A stretch of DNA of 64,000 nt from Bradyrhizobium sp. Ec3.3 (GTDB taxonomy: Bacteria; Pseudomonadota; Alphaproteobacteria; Rhizobiales; Xanthobacteraceae), in assembly GCF_000472925.1 (NCBI RefSeq), contig NZ_AXAS01000009.1:62001-126000 (forward strand), in the 5' to 3' direction. Numbering within the stretch: position 1 is the stretch's first letter; the number at the start of each line of letters is the position of its first letter. A program made the translations under genes and the position numbers. Shown piece by piece: positions 39,586-48,662 of the stretch. Below the pieces are notes generated by a model, which did not search any database, was not told the origin of the DNA, and saw only the letters and a list, made by a program, of their open reading frames with translations.

Positions 39586-40986
39586 CTATTCAGCCGCGGT
39601 CGTGCCGACGGCCGCGACCTCCGCCTCGGCACGCACGAGACCGGCGTCCGCAGACGGCAGGCGCTTCCTGAACTCTCGGCGCAGCAGCCACACGCTCAAG
39701 AAGGCCTGCAGCGTGGTCGCCGCGATCGAGAGATACCAGACTTGCTCGATCTGGAAGTTCGGCCGCGTCGACAACCAGATCGCCGGCAGCGAGTAGGTGA
39801 GCAGGCGAGTCACCGAGCTCAACAGCACCGGCTTGGTATTGCCGAGGCCCTGGAACATGCTCGAGCAGGTGAAGATCAGGCCTTGCGCCACCATGTTGAA
39901 TGAGATGATCCGCAGGAACAGGAAGGCGATCCTCATGGTCTCCCGATCGTTCGAGAATCCGGCGAGCAGGAGGTCCGGTCTCAATTGCGCCGGGATCATG
40001 AAGCCGATCATGACGACGGTCACGATCAGCGCCGCCTTGACGAAGGTCTCCCGCACGCGCGGGCCATTTCCGGCGCCGAAATTCTGGCCGGCGATCGGCC
40101 CGGCTGCGAGCGCAACCGCAAGCGCCGGCATCTGGATGAGGGCCAGCACCCGCTGACCGATCCCGAACCCCGCCTGCGCCGCCGCGCCGAAATCGCGCAG
40201 CACGTAGTAGACCACCGCCATGAAGACGAACATCATCGCGAACTCGCCGCCGGCCGGCAGGCCGACATTGAGAATCCGCTTCCAATGATGGAGCTGCGGA
40301 CGCCATTGCGCGGGGTCGAAGGCGACATAGCGCTCCACCTTACGAAAATACGCATACAGCATCAGCACGCCGGTCAGAATGCCGATCGAGCTTGCGAGAC
40401 CCGCGCCAGCCACGCCGAGCGGATGACCGGTGCCCCAGCCCGCGATCAAGACCGGTGCCAGCGCGATATTGACGACGACCGCAAGCGCCTGGACCAGCAT
40501 GGTGGGCCGCACGATGCCGGTCGCCCGCAGCGCGGACGCCATCACCTGTATGGCAAATTGCAGCGCCAGAGCCGGCACGAACCACAGGAGATAAGTGCTG
40601 CCCGCCTCGATGGTGGCTTCGTCCGCGGCAATCGAATGCATGTAGGAGCGCGACAGCGCGGAGCCTGCGGCCAGTGTCGAGAGCCCAAACAGCACCGACA
40701 GGACGATGGCCTGGTTGAAGATCAGATTGGCGTCCGTCCGATCCTTGCGTCCCACGGCATGGGCTATCAGCGCGCCGGTCCCGACGCCGAGCACCTGCAT
40801 CAGCGCATTGACGAGGAATCCCGCGTTGCCGGCCGCGGCCACGCCCGCGACGGCGGCCTCGCCCATACCGGAGACGAAATAGAGATCGACGAGCTGGCAG
40901 ATCATGATCGTGACCATGCCGACCACGATCGGGGGTGCCATGGTCAGGATGTGGCTTACGATGGAGCCGCGTGTCAGGTCTTTCAT
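39586..40986 (-). CDS. MATE family efflux transporter
   Basis: A 466-residue inner-membrane cation-coupled exporter with about 12 membrane segments in two homologous MatE halves. Recognisable are PPIVVGMVTIMICQLVDLYFVSGMGEAAVAG at the start of half 1 and the second-half equivalent LPAGGEFAMMFVFMAVVYYVL, plus AAGPIAGQNFGAGN. The start at 40986 (MKDLTRGSIVSHIL) fits family N-termini; an upstream in-frame extension to 41052 is rejected. It is 62 bases downstream of the ABC exporter gene. Confidence 0.9.
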   Translation of the reverse strand: MKDLTRGSIVSHILTMAPPIVVGMVTIMICQLVDLYFVSGMGEAAVAGVAAAGNAGFLVNALMQVLGVGTGALIAHAVGRKDRTDANLIFNQAIVLSVLFGLSTLAAGSALSRSYMHSIAADEATIEAGSTYLLWFVPALALQFAIQVMASALRATGIVRPTMLVQALAVVVNIALAPVLIAGWGTGHPLGVAGAGLASSIGILTGVLMLYAYFRKVERYVAFDPAQWRPQLHHWKRILNVGLPAGGEFAMMFVFMAVVYYVLRDFGAAAQAGFGIGQRVLALIQMPALAVALAAGPIAGQNFGAGNGPRVRETFVKAALIVTVVMIGFMIPAQLRPDLLLAGFSNDRETMRIAFLFLRIISFNMVAQGLIFTCSSMFQGLGNTKPVLLSSVTRLLTYSLPAIWLSTRPNFQIEQVWYLSIAATTLQAFLSVWLLRREFRKRLPSADAGLVRAEAEVAAVGTTAAE

Positions 40987-41048
40987 GTCGTTTCCATTTG
41001 CGGCGTGGCCTTTGCGGATTCTCCATCCGTCGGCCACGCCTCCTTTCC

Positions 41049-42848
41049 TCATTCCGCCGCGACGTCGTGACTGAACTCGATCACCTGACGCTCGAACAGG
41101 CCGCGATAGAGTCCGCCTGGCCGCGCCGTCAGCGCCTTGTGGGTGCCCTGCTCGACGATCTCGCCGCGGTCGAACACCAGGATGCGATCGATGCTGCGCA
41201 CCGTCGACAGGCGATGCGCGATCACGATCGAGGTGCGGCCCTTCATCAGCCGCTCCATCGCCTGCTGGATCAGCGCCTCCGATTCCGAATCGAGGCTCGA
41301 CGTCGCCTCGTCCAGGATCAGCACCGGCGCATCCGCCAGGAACGCGCGCGCCAGCGCGACGCGCTGCCGCTCGCCGCCCGACAGTTTTACGCCGCGCTCG
41401 CCGACCAGGGTGCCGTAACCCTTGGGCAGGCGCAGGATGAAGTCGTGCGCATTCGCCAGCCGCGCCGCCTGCTCGATCGCCTCCAGGCTGGCGCCGGGCC
41501 GGCCGTAGGCGATGTTCTCGGCGAGCGAGCGGTGGAACAGGATCGGCTCCTGCTGCACGATCGCGATCTGGCTGCGCAGCGATTGCTGCGTCGCTTTCGC
41601 AATATCCTGCCCGTCGATCAGCACGCGGCCATCAGAGACGTCGTAGAGCCGCTGCACCAGCTTGACGAAGGTCGTCTTGCCGGAGCCGGAGCGGCCGACG
41701 AGACCGACCCGCTCGCCGGCGCGGATGTCGATCGACAGACCGTCATACAGCGGCGCGCGATGGCCGCCATAGTGGAAGGTCACGTCGTCGAACACGATGC
41801 GGCCACCCTCGATCAGGATCGGCGTCGCATCCGGCGCATCGGCAATGCCGATGGGCTCGTCATGGATCGCAACCAGCTCCTCCATGTCGTTGACCGAGCG
41901 CTGCAGGTTGTTGATGTGCATCCCGACGTCACGCAGATAGGCGTGGATGATGTAGTAGCTAGTCAGCACATAGGTGACGTCGCCGGGTGAGGCGCGCCCC
42001 GCCATCCACAGCAGCACCGAGCCGCCGATCACCGACGCGCGCAGGCATAGCAGCAGCGAGAGCTGCGCCAGCGCCGTGTAGTTGTAGCGCAGCCAGGTCC
42101 GCCGCACGCGCACGCGCCAGCGCTTGATGACACGGGCGAGCCGCGCATCCTCGCGCGCCTCCGCGCCGAACGATTTCACCACCGCGTTGCAGGTCAGCGC
42201 ATCGGCGAGCGTGCCGCCGACCTTGGTGTCCCAGGCATTGGAGACGCGCGCGGCCGGTGCGATGTAGCGCGTGGAGAACAGCGCCGTCATCGTCACGTAG
42301 ACCAAAGCGCCGAGCGCAATCACCGCACCGAGCGAGGTCCAGTGCACCCCGAGCAGGATCATCGAGCCGACGAGCACGCTGAGGGAAGGCAATAGCGCCA
42401 GCAGGATGGTATCGTTCAAGAGATCGAGCGCCCACATGCCACGCGTGATCTTGCGCACCGTCGAGCCGGCGAACGAGTTGGCATGCCAGTCGGTCGAGAA
42501 GCGCTGCACGCGCATGAAGGCGTCCTGCGCGATGTCAGACATCAGCTTCAGCGTGAACGGCACGATCACCTGCAACCCGGACAGCCGCAGCACCATCGAC
42601 GTGAAGCCGAGCGCCACGATCGCGCCGAACGCGACCAGCGCCGCATGGCGCGCGACGGGATCGTCGGGACCGTGGGTCAGGGCGTCGACGAGCCGCCCGG
42701 AGAACACCGGCATGAGGAGGTCGGCTACCGTCGCGCCCAACAGGCCGCCGGCGACCGCGAGCGCGCGCCCCGGCTGCTTCAGCCAGTGGCGGAACACGAA
42801 GGGCAGCACCACGCGTATCGCCGCGGGCTTTTTTGACAGTGCGGTCAT
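41049..42848 (-). CDS. ABC exporter, fused permease and ATPase
   Basis: A 599-residue half-transporter of the ABCB/MsbA type. Six membrane segments occupy residues about 20-310 and the ATPase domain the rest, with Walker A GRSGSGKTTFVKL, signature LSGGERQRVALARAFL, Walker B VLILDEATSSLDSESE and H-loop IVIAHRLSTV. The homodimer would export a hydrophobic or lipid-linked substrate; the neighbouring O-antigen-ligase-like and MATE genes on the same strand hint at envelope export but do not prove it. Start 42848 is preferred to an in-frame codon at 42908; no Shine-Dalgarno decides this. Confidence 0.9.
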   Translation of the reverse strand: MTALSKKPAAIRVVLPFVFRHWLKQPGRALAVAGGLLGATVADLLMPVFSGRLVDALTHGPDDPVARHAALVAFGAIVALGFTSMVLRLSGLQVIVPFTLKLMSDIAQDAFMRVQRFSTDWHANSFAGSTVRKITRGMWALDLLNDTILLALLPSLSVLVGSMILLGVHWTSLGAVIALGALVYVTMTALFSTRYIAPAARVSNAWDTKVGGTLADALTCNAVVKSFGAEAREDARLARVIKRWRVRVRRTWLRYNYTALAQLSLLLCLRASVIGGSVLLWMAGRASPGDVTYVLTSYYIIHAYLRDVGMHINNLQRSVNDMEELVAIHDEPIGIADAPDATPILIEGGRIVFDDVTFHYGGHRAPLYDGLSIDIRAGERVGLVGRSGSGKTTFVKLVQRLYDVSDGRVLIDGQDIAKATQQSLRSQIAIVQQEPILFHRSLAENIAYGRPGASLEAIEQAARLANAHDFILRLPKGYGTLVGERGVKLSGGERQRVALARAFLADAPVLILDEATSSLDSESEALIQQAMERLMKGRTSIVIAHRLSTVRSIDRILVFDRGEIVEQGTHKALTARPGGLYRGLFERQVIEFSHDVAAE

Positions 42849-43138
42849 GGCGTTATCCGGCTGCGCTCTGGCGCAGTCCGGCTCCGTTGATGGACGCATC
42901 ACGGCCACGAAGGCCGAAAACGGCGTCGCTAGATCAGGTTGTCGCTTGGGAGATGGGGCGGCCGGGGAATCGGGCCCGGTCGAAGCTGGCGAAAACGGTC
43001 TCTAGAGGACCGAGCACACACCGAGCTTGAAAAAGTTAGACATCGAGCGCGGGCGTGCGATCTGCGAATGCGTCGAAATCATGCAAATCTCTCCCCGGTT
43101 CGAGCAATGAGGCACGCTTTATAGATGTGTCGGTTGCG
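42849..43138. other. Intergenic region before the ABC exporter gene
   Basis: About 290 bases between the EmrB-type gene and the ABC exporter gene without a convincing gene. It should contain the promoter for the minus-strand ABC exporter unit; no specific element is claimed. Confidence 0.3.
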
Positions 43139-43183
43139 ATTTGCAACACCGCTCGCGCAAGATGTCGCGCGAGTGTTGCAAAT
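43139..43183 (-). terminator. Hairpin right after the EmrB-type gene
   Basis: ATTTGCAACA..CTCGCGC and GCGCGAGTGTTGCAAAT pair over 17 bases with a 3-base bulge. On the minus strand it begins directly after the stop codon of the DHA2 gene. No T-run follows, so it could be a transcript-stabilising hairpin instead of a true Rho-independent terminator. Confidence 0.55.
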
Positions 43184-44767
43184 TTAATGCGCGTCGCCGC
43201 CGCCGGCGAGGGACGCCGGCTTGTTCAGGAGCGTCACCAGCAGGCTCAGGCTGAGATAGAACAGCGTCAGCATGAAGAAGGCATCGCCATAGCCCATCAC
43301 AACGGCCTGGCGGTGCACGATCTGGGTGAGCTGCTTCATCGCCATCAGCGTGGCATCGCCCAGCCCCTGGAATTTCTGCATGAAGGTGTTGAGCGTCTCG
43401 GTCGCCGTCGCGTTGCCCCAGGTCACGCGCTCCTGAAGCCGCGTGATGTGCAGATCGGTGCGGCTGTTGAGCACGGTGTTGATCACAGCGAGGCCGACGG
43501 CGCCGCCGAGGTTGCGCATCAGGTTGAACAGGCCGGAGGCGTTCTTGACCCGGTCCGGCGGCAGCGTGCCCAGCGCGATGTTGTTGGTCGGCACCATCGC
43601 GAACATCATGCCGATGCCGCGCAGGATCTGCGGCAGCAACAGCTCGTAGAAATCGAAGTCGCGCGTGATCCAGGTCATCTGGTAGGAGCCGATCGCGAAC
43701 ACGATGAGCCCGAACGCGATCATGTAGCGCATGTCGAAGCGCAGCATCAGACGGCCGACGAGCGGCGCGACCAGGAACATGGTGGCACCGGAGACGAACA
43801 TGGTCTCGCCGATCATCAGTGCGCTGTAGCCGCGCACTTCGGCGAGATAACGCGGATAGATATAGGTCAGGCCATAGAGCCCGATGCCGATGCAGAACTG
43901 GAGCACGCAGCCGACCGCGAAATTGCGGTTGGAAAAGGTGCGCAAATTGACGATCGGCTCCGTCGCGGTGAACACGCGCCAGAAGAAGGCGATCGCCGAG
44001 ATGGCGCAGACCCAGGCGAAGATCGCGACAGACGTGTCCTGGAGCCATTCATATTGCGGGCCTTCCTCGAGCACATATTCCAGCGAGCCGAGGAAGCCGG
44101 CCATGAAGATCAGGCCCCACCAGTCGAAGCGGTCGAGCAGCTCGAAATGCGGCTCGTCGAAATCGACCAGCGTCAGCACACCCAGCGTGATGGCGATGCC
44201 GGGCACGACGTTGATGAAGAACAGCCAGTTCCACGACATCAGATCAGTGATGTAGCCGCCGACGGTCGGACCGACGGTCGGCGCCAACGTCGCGACGAGA
44301 CCGATGATGGGTCCGACGATGTGGAATTTCGTGCGCGGAAACACGGTGTAGGCGGAGGCGAACACCGTCGGGATCATGCCGGCGCCCAAGAACCCCTGAA
44401 GCGCGCGCCAGAGGATCATCTCCTCGATCGAGGAGGCGAAGCCGCACAGCAAGCTCGAGAGCGTGAATCCGGCCGCCGAGATCGCAAACAGCAGCCGCGT
44501 GCCGAGCGCGCGCGACAAGAATCCCGACAGCGGGATCGCGATCACTTCGGCGATGAGATAGGCGGTCTGCACCCAGGAGACTTCGCTCTGGCTCGCCGAC
44601 AGGCCCGCCTGGATCTCGGACAGCGAGGCCGAGACGATCTGGATGTCCAGGATCGACATGAACATCCCGAACACCATGATGATGAAGGCGAACAGCCGCT
44701 TCGGCGCGATGCGCTCCGAAGCGGGGTTCGCCATCATGGCGGGAGAAGCGGTGGTGGCGGTTGCCAT
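43184..44767 (-). CDS. DHA2 family MFS efflux transporter, EmrB type
   Basis: A 527-residue inner-membrane pump with 14 membrane segments, DHA2 family. Typical sequences: FGMFMSILDIQIVSASLSEIQAGL in segment 1, VSWVQTAYLIAEVIAIPLSGFLSRALG, GAGMIPTVFASAYTVFP and the antiporter motif C region GLVATLAPTVGPTVGGYI. It works with the adaptor encoded just upstream (25 bases) to move compounds across both membranes via a TolC-like channel. Drug specificity cannot be read. Control is probably by the divergent TetR regulator. Confidence 0.93.
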   Translation of the reverse strand: MATATTASPAMMANPASERIAPKRLFAFIIMVFGMFMSILDIQIVSASLSEIQAGLSASQSEVSWVQTAYLIAEVIAIPLSGFLSRALGTRLLFAISAAGFTLSSLLCGFASSIEEMILWRALQGFLGAGMIPTVFASAYTVFPRTKFHIVGPIIGLVATLAPTVGPTVGGYITDLMSWNWLFFINVVPGIAITLGVLTLVDFDEPHFELLDRFDWWGLIFMAGFLGSLEYVLEEGPQYEWLQDTSVAIFAWVCAISAIAFFWRVFTATEPIVNLRTFSNRNFAVGCVLQFCIGIGLYGLTYIYPRYLAEVRGYSALMIGETMFVSGATMFLVAPLVGRLMLRFDMRYMIAFGLIVFAIGSYQMTWITRDFDFYELLLPQILRGIGMMFAMVPTNNIALGTLPPDRVKNASGLFNLMRNLGGAVGLAVINTVLNSRTDLHITRLQERVTWGNATATETLNTFMQKFQGLGDATLMAMKQLTQIVHRQAVVMGYGDAFFMLTLFYLSLSLLVTLLNKPASLAGGGDAH

Positions 44768-44792
44768 CGTCTGGCCTCGCAGCGCTCTTCGC

Positions 44793-46115
44793 TTACTGCG
44801 GATGGATCATCGTGGGGTCGTCGAGATCGACCTCGCTGTCGGCGTCGACCGCGCCCTTGTTGGTGTCCACGGTCGCGTAGACCGACATGCCGGCGCGGAG
44901 CAGGTTCTGGCGCGCGACCGACTTCGGCACGCGGACGCGGACCGGCACGCGCTGCACGATCTTGGTGAAATTGCCGGTGGCGTTGTCCGGCGGCAGCAGC
45001 GTGAACACCGAGCCCGCGCCCGCAGCGATGCTGTCGACCACGCCGCTGAATTTGCGCATGCCGTAGGCATCGACCTTGATCGTCACCGGCTGGCCGGGAC
45101 GGATGCGCTTGAGCTGGGTTTCCTTGAAATTGGCGTCGATATAGACCTCGTCGAGCGGCACGATGTTGCCGAGCCGCTGGCCGACCGCGACGAAGTCACC
45201 GGTGTTGACGAGGCGGTTGGAGAAGGTGCCGTCGACCGGCGCGCGCACCGAGGTGAAGCTGAGGTCGCGTTCGGCCTTCGCGAGCGCGGTCTTCAACTCC
45301 GCAAGCTGCGCCTGCGCTTCGGCCTGCTGTGCCTTGGCAACGTCGACATTGCTGACTGCGACGTCGTAAGCGGCCTGCGCGGCCTTGACCGCGGCGGCGC
45401 CCTGGTCGCGTCCGGCTTCCGAGGTTTCGAACGTCGCGCGCGAGGCAAAGCCCTTGCTGCTCAGCGCCTGCTGGCGCTCATAGTCGAGGTCGGCGCGCTT
45501 GAGGCCGGCTTCGGCGGAAACGAGCTGCGCCTTCGCCTGCACGACCTGGCTGTCGAGCGCTGCGACCTGGCGGCCGATGCGATCGATGGTGGCCTGCTGG
45601 GTCGCGATCTTGGTCGCGGCGGCGTCGACTGCGATCTTGTAGTCACCGTCATCGATGCGGAAGACGACGTCGCCGGCATGCACCAGCGTGTTGTCGCCGG
45701 GCAGGATCGAGGAGATGTGGCCGGCAACGCGCGCACCCAGCATGGTGTTGTTGGCGCGCACATAGGCGTCATCGGTCGAGACGTAGAAGCGGCCGACCAG
45801 CGTGTAGTAGCCGGCATAGCTCGCGGCCGCGAGCGCAAGCAGAAGGCCGACGCCCATCAGGACGAATTTGCGCTTGCCGGATTTCGACGGGGCGGCGCTC
45901 GGTGCAGGCGCTCCGGTTGCCGGCATAGCCGGGGCGGGCTTCTCGATTGCCGGCTTCTCCGGTGTTTCGGCCGTGCGGCGCTTGCTCTCTTCGGCCACGG
46001 TCCGCAACTGCTCGGCCAGTGCCGCATTGTCGCTCGCGGCTTCGCCCTGAGCTGGCGCTTGCTCCAGCGAATCCTGGCGAAGGATGCGCGCGGCCTGGTC
46101 TCTCGATACGGCCAT
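44793..46115 (-). CDS. HlyD family periplasmic adaptor, EmrA type
   Basis: A 440-residue membrane fusion protein. A cytoplasmic Ala/Pro/Glu-rich N-terminus of about 85 residues (longer than in EmrA) precedes one membrane helix (KFVLMGVGLLLALAAASYAGYY), then a lipoyl half-domain (YVSTDDAYVRANNTMLGARVAGHI), a long coiled coil (about residues 160-290, QQATIDRIGRQVAALDSQ...AQAQLAELKTALAKAERDL) and beta-barrel domain (VRAPVDGTFSNRLVNTGDFV). The start at 46115 has a strong Shine-Dalgarno (GGGGAGG); a longer frame to 46460 overlaps the divergent regulator and is rejected. Confidence 0.92.
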   Translation of the reverse strand: MAVSRDQAARILRQDSLEQAPAQGEAASDNAALAEQLRTVAEESKRRTAETPEKPAIEKPAPAMPATGAPAPSAAPSKSGKRKFVLMGVGLLLALAAASYAGYYTLVGRFYVSTDDAYVRANNTMLGARVAGHISSILPGDNTLVHAGDVVFRIDDGDYKIAVDAAATKIATQQATIDRIGRQVAALDSQVVQAKAQLVSAEAGLKRADLDYERQQALSSKGFASRATFETSEAGRDQGAAAVKAAQAAYDVAVSNVDVAKAQQAEAQAQLAELKTALAKAERDLSFTSVRAPVDGTFSNRLVNTGDFVAVGQRLGNIVPLDEVYIDANFKETQLKRIRPGQPVTIKVDAYGMRKFSGVVDSIAAGAGSVFTLLPPDNATGNFTKIVQRVPVRVRVPKSVARQNLLRAGMSVYATVDTNKGAVDADSEVDLDDPTMIHPQ

Positions 46116-46192
46116 AAAGGCCTCCCCACAAAAACACGCGATCGGGCGGTCCGCGATGCGGCCCCATTGCCTTCGCAGAACGACAAATAGCA

Positions 46193-46213
46193 TTGACCGA
46201 ACCGTTCGGTCAA
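46193..46213. promoter_or_regulatory. Perfect palindrome, probable TetR operator
   Basis: Arms TTGACCGAAC and GTTCGGTCAA match perfectly around a single C (21 bases) in the 184-base gap between the divergent EmrA-type and TetR genes. Its size and symmetry fit a TetR dimer site controlling both directions. Confidence 0.8.
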
Positions 46214-46299
46214 TATACATTATTCCCCGGCCGGACCCTAGTGGCGGGAATCCTTGCTTTGGGTTTCCGGCGCCAAAAACCTCAGGGAACCCTGAATCA

Positions 46300-46935
46300 A
46301 TGGTTGCAGCCATTCGCGACACCGTCGCTATCGTCTCCGAGGAGGACAGCTCCAAGCGCCGCCAGATTCTCGATGGCGCCCGCAGGGTGTTCATGGACCT
46401 CGGCTTCGACGGCGCCAGCATGGGCGAGATCGCGCGCGCGGCCGCCGTCTCCAAGGGCACGCTCTACGTCTACTTCGCCGACAAATGCGCGCTGTTCGAA
46501 GCCATCCTCGAGGAGGAAGCGCTTCAGCACGGCCAGGTCGTCTTCAACTTCGACCCCGCGCGCGATGCAGAGACCACGCTGAAGGAATTCGGCCAGGCCT
46601 ATATCCATTTGCTGTGCCGGCCCGGCGGCGGATCGGCGATCCGCACCGTGATGGCGATCGCCGAGCGCATGCCGGATGTCGGCCGCCGCTACTATGGACG
46701 GGTGCTGGACAAGACCATCAACCGGCTCGCCGACTATCTGAAGGCGCATGTGGCATCCGGCGACCTTGCGATCGACGATTGCGACCTCGCCGCCTCCCAG
46801 TTCATGGAATTGTGCAAGGCCTCGCTGTTTCTGCCCTTCGTCTTCCAGGCCGCGCCGGCCCCATCGGAAGAGCGCATGACCGAGGTGGTCGACAGCGCGA
46901 CGCGGATGTTTCTGGCGGCGTACCGGGGGAAGTGA
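46300..46935 (+). CDS. TetR/AcrR family transcription regulator
   Basis: A 211-residue repressor. The N-terminal helix-turn-helix is RRQILDGARRVFMDLGFDGASMGEIARAAAVSKGTLYVYFADK, the standard TetR layout; the rest is the ligand-binding helical domain (with IRTVMAIAERMPDVGRRYYGRVLD). It probably represses the divergent EmrAB-type operon, and perhaps itself, through the 21-base palindrome at 46193. Start 46300 chosen because the frame upstream (to 46084) runs through the operator and the EmrA gene start. Confidence 0.92.
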   Translation: MVAAIRDTVAIVSEEDSSKRRQILDGARRVFMDLGFDGASMGEIARAAAVSKGTLYVYFADKCALFEAILEEEALQHGQVVFNFDPARDAETTLKEFGQAYIHLLCRPGGGSAIRTVMAIAERMPDVGRRYYGRVLDKTINRLADYLKAHVASGDLAIDDCDLAASQFMELCKASLFLPFVFQAAPAPSEERMTEVVDSATRMFLAAYRGK

Positions 46936-46960
46936 GAACGGCAAGGCCGTACACCTAACC

Positions 46961-47042
46961 ACGTCATTGCGAGCGCAGCGAAGCAATCCAGACTATCTCC
47001 GCGGAAAGATTCTGGATTGCTTCGCTGCGCTCGCAATGACGA
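46961..47042. repeat. Palindromic repeat, family E
   Basis: Long inverted repeat: CGTCATTGCGAGCGCAGCG continuing into AAGCAATCCAG is mirrored by CTGGATTGCTTCG continuing into CTGCGCTCGCAATGACG; the arms are about 30 bases around a 20-base centre. Between the TetR gene and the next operon. It could also act as a terminator for the regulator gene. Confidence 0.8.
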
Positions 47043-47099
47043 AACCTGTTCAGAACCACCGCGTTGCGCATGCGCACCACGTGACGCTATAAATAAGCC

Positions 47100-47459
47100 A
47101 TGCCTCCTGATCTTCGCCTTCACCGCACGCCGGTCGACGTTCTCAACTATGAGATCGTCCAGGAGCAGGCCTCTGCGTTCGGGCGGATGGGACGGGCGCT
47201 GGAACAAGCGCTCGCGAAGCTGCGCGAATTCGATGCCGCCCATCCGCCCTCGGACGCGCCGGCATCGACGCAGCAGGCGCGGCGCGCCCTGGTGATGGAG
47301 GCGGGCCACGCGCTCTGGATGTTCGTGGTGCAGCGGGAGGCGTGCGGCATGCGCGACAGCCGCCCCGTCATGCGCGATTACAATGTGCCTGGCGAGGTGC
47401 AGCGCTGCATGGGGCTGGTCCCGGCGCCGTCGATGCGGGCCGCAAGACTCAGATCATGA
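47100..47459 (+). CDS. Small helical protein (possibly DUF6665)
   Basis: A 119-residue protein without a recognised function. It lacks a signal peptide and membrane helices and looks mostly helical (FGRMGRALEQALAKLREFD; ALVMEAGHALWMFVVQREACGMRD). It ends with YNVPGEVQRCMGLVP then a short basic tail. From memory it resembles DUF6665; not checked. Its stop overlaps the start of the LanC-like gene as ATGA, so both are translated from one message and their functions may be linked. Confidence 0.75.
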   Translation: MPPDLRLHRTPVDVLNYEIVQEQASAFGRMGRALEQALAKLREFDAAHPPSDAPASTQQARRALVMEAGHALWMFVVQREACGMRDSRPVMRDYNVPGEVQRCMGLVPAPSMRAARLRS

Positions 47460-48649
47460 TCACCCTCGGTCGCCATCGCGCGCTTGTGCACGACGCCTGG
47501 AGCGAGTTGGCTGTTCGCACCGCTATCGATGACATCGTTGCCGATGCCATCGCTGATTTCGATCCCGAGACGTTTTGGCCCGGTCACCCCGGCGATGATT
47601 GGGTGGGAGACGGCAACCCCAGCTTCTACTATGGCGCGGCAGGTGTGATCTGGGCGCTCGACTATTTGCATCGTGTCGGCGCGAGCCTTGTCGCTGAAGA
47701 CTTTCGCCCGGTGCTGCCGAAGCTCCTGGAGCGGACTTCCGCCAGGTTCGAGAGCAATTCGCCGGCCGGCTATGCCAAGCATGGCTCGCTGCTTTTTGGC
47801 GACATGGGAGCCGGACTTCTCGCCATGCGTCTTGCTCCCACGTCAAGCCTGGCCGATCTCGTGCATGTGCGCGCAGAAGCAAATATCGAGCTCCCGATCC
47901 GTGAACTGATGTGGGGCATGCCCGGATCCATGCTGGCCGCGATCCACATGGCCGAGATGACACGGGAGCCGCAATGGCGCGGGCTCTTCGAAGCGCAGGC
48001 GGCCCGGCTGTTAGCCGATCTGGAGGAGACGCCACAAGGTCCGCTCTGGACACAAGATCTTTACGGCGCCAACGACCGCTGGCTTGGGCCAGTACACGGC
48101 TTCGCCGGCAACGTCATTCCGTTGATGCGCGGATGGGACTGGTTGACGCCCGCGCAGCAGGAGCAGGTGGCCGATTTTGTGCCGAGAAGCCTCGCAGCGA
48201 ATGCGTGGCGCTCTGAGGTCGGAACCAATTGGGGCGCGAAAAGCAAGCGCGAGACGCCGCCGACCTTGTGCCAGCACTGCCACGGCGCACCAGGCATGGT
48301 GACGACATTTGCCGACGCGCCGTTCGCGACACCTGACCTTGATGAACTTCTGTTGGATGCCGGCCGATTCACCTGGACCGCCGGACCGCTGACCAAGGGG
48401 TCGAATCTATGCCACGGCACCGGCGGGAACGGCTACGCATTCCTCAAACTTTATCGCCGCACAAACGATCCAGTCTGGCTGGACCGTGCGCGCCAATTCG
48501 CCATGACGGCCATCGTCCAGTATCGCGGCGCCAAGCACGTCGTCGGCCGCGGACGCTATTCGCTTTGGACCGGCGACGTCGGCCTGGCGATATACCTTTG
48601 GGACTGCATCACCGGAGAGCCGCGTTTCCCGACAATCGACGTGTTCTGA
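47456..48649 (+). CDS. LanC/LanCL-like cyclase-fold protein
   Basis: A 397-residue protein with the alpha/alpha-toroid repeats of the lanthionine synthetase C-like family: GAAGVIWALDYL, GDMGAGLLAMRL, WGMPGSMLAAIHMAEM, GPVHGFAGNVIPLMRG. The zinc site is intact: Cys275 in HCHGAPG and Cys319-His320 in LCHGTGGNGYAFLKLY, with 44-residue spacing (46 in NisC). The CHGAPG and GNGYAFL words are closer to eukaryotic LanCL than to lantibiotic cyclases. LanC enzymes add Cys thiols to dehydroalanine/dehydrobutyrine; LanCL add glutathione to such damaged proteins. No LanB/LanM/LanL dehydratase is seen nearby. No signal peptide, so cytosolic. ATG start overlaps the upstream stop. Confidence 0.85.
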   Translation: MITLGRHRALVHDAWSELAVRTAIDDIVADAIADFDPETFWPGHPGDDWVGDGNPSFYYGAAGVIWALDYLHRVGASLVAEDFRPVLPKLLERTSARFESNSPAGYAKHGSLLFGDMGAGLLAMRLAPTSSLADLVHVRAEANIELPIRELMWGMPGSMLAAIHMAEMTREPQWRGLFEAQAARLLADLEETPQGPLWTQDLYGANDRWLGPVHGFAGNVIPLMRGWDWLTPAQQEQVADFVPRSLAANAWRSEVGTNWGAKSKRETPPTLCQHCHGAPGMVTTFADAPFATPDLDELLLDAGRFTWTAGPLTKGSNLCHGTGGNGYAFLKLYRRTNDPVWLDRARQFAMTAIVQYRGAKHVVGRGRYSLWTGDVGLAIYLWDCITGEPRFPTIDVF

Positions 48650-48662
48650 TCCGAGGTGTGGC

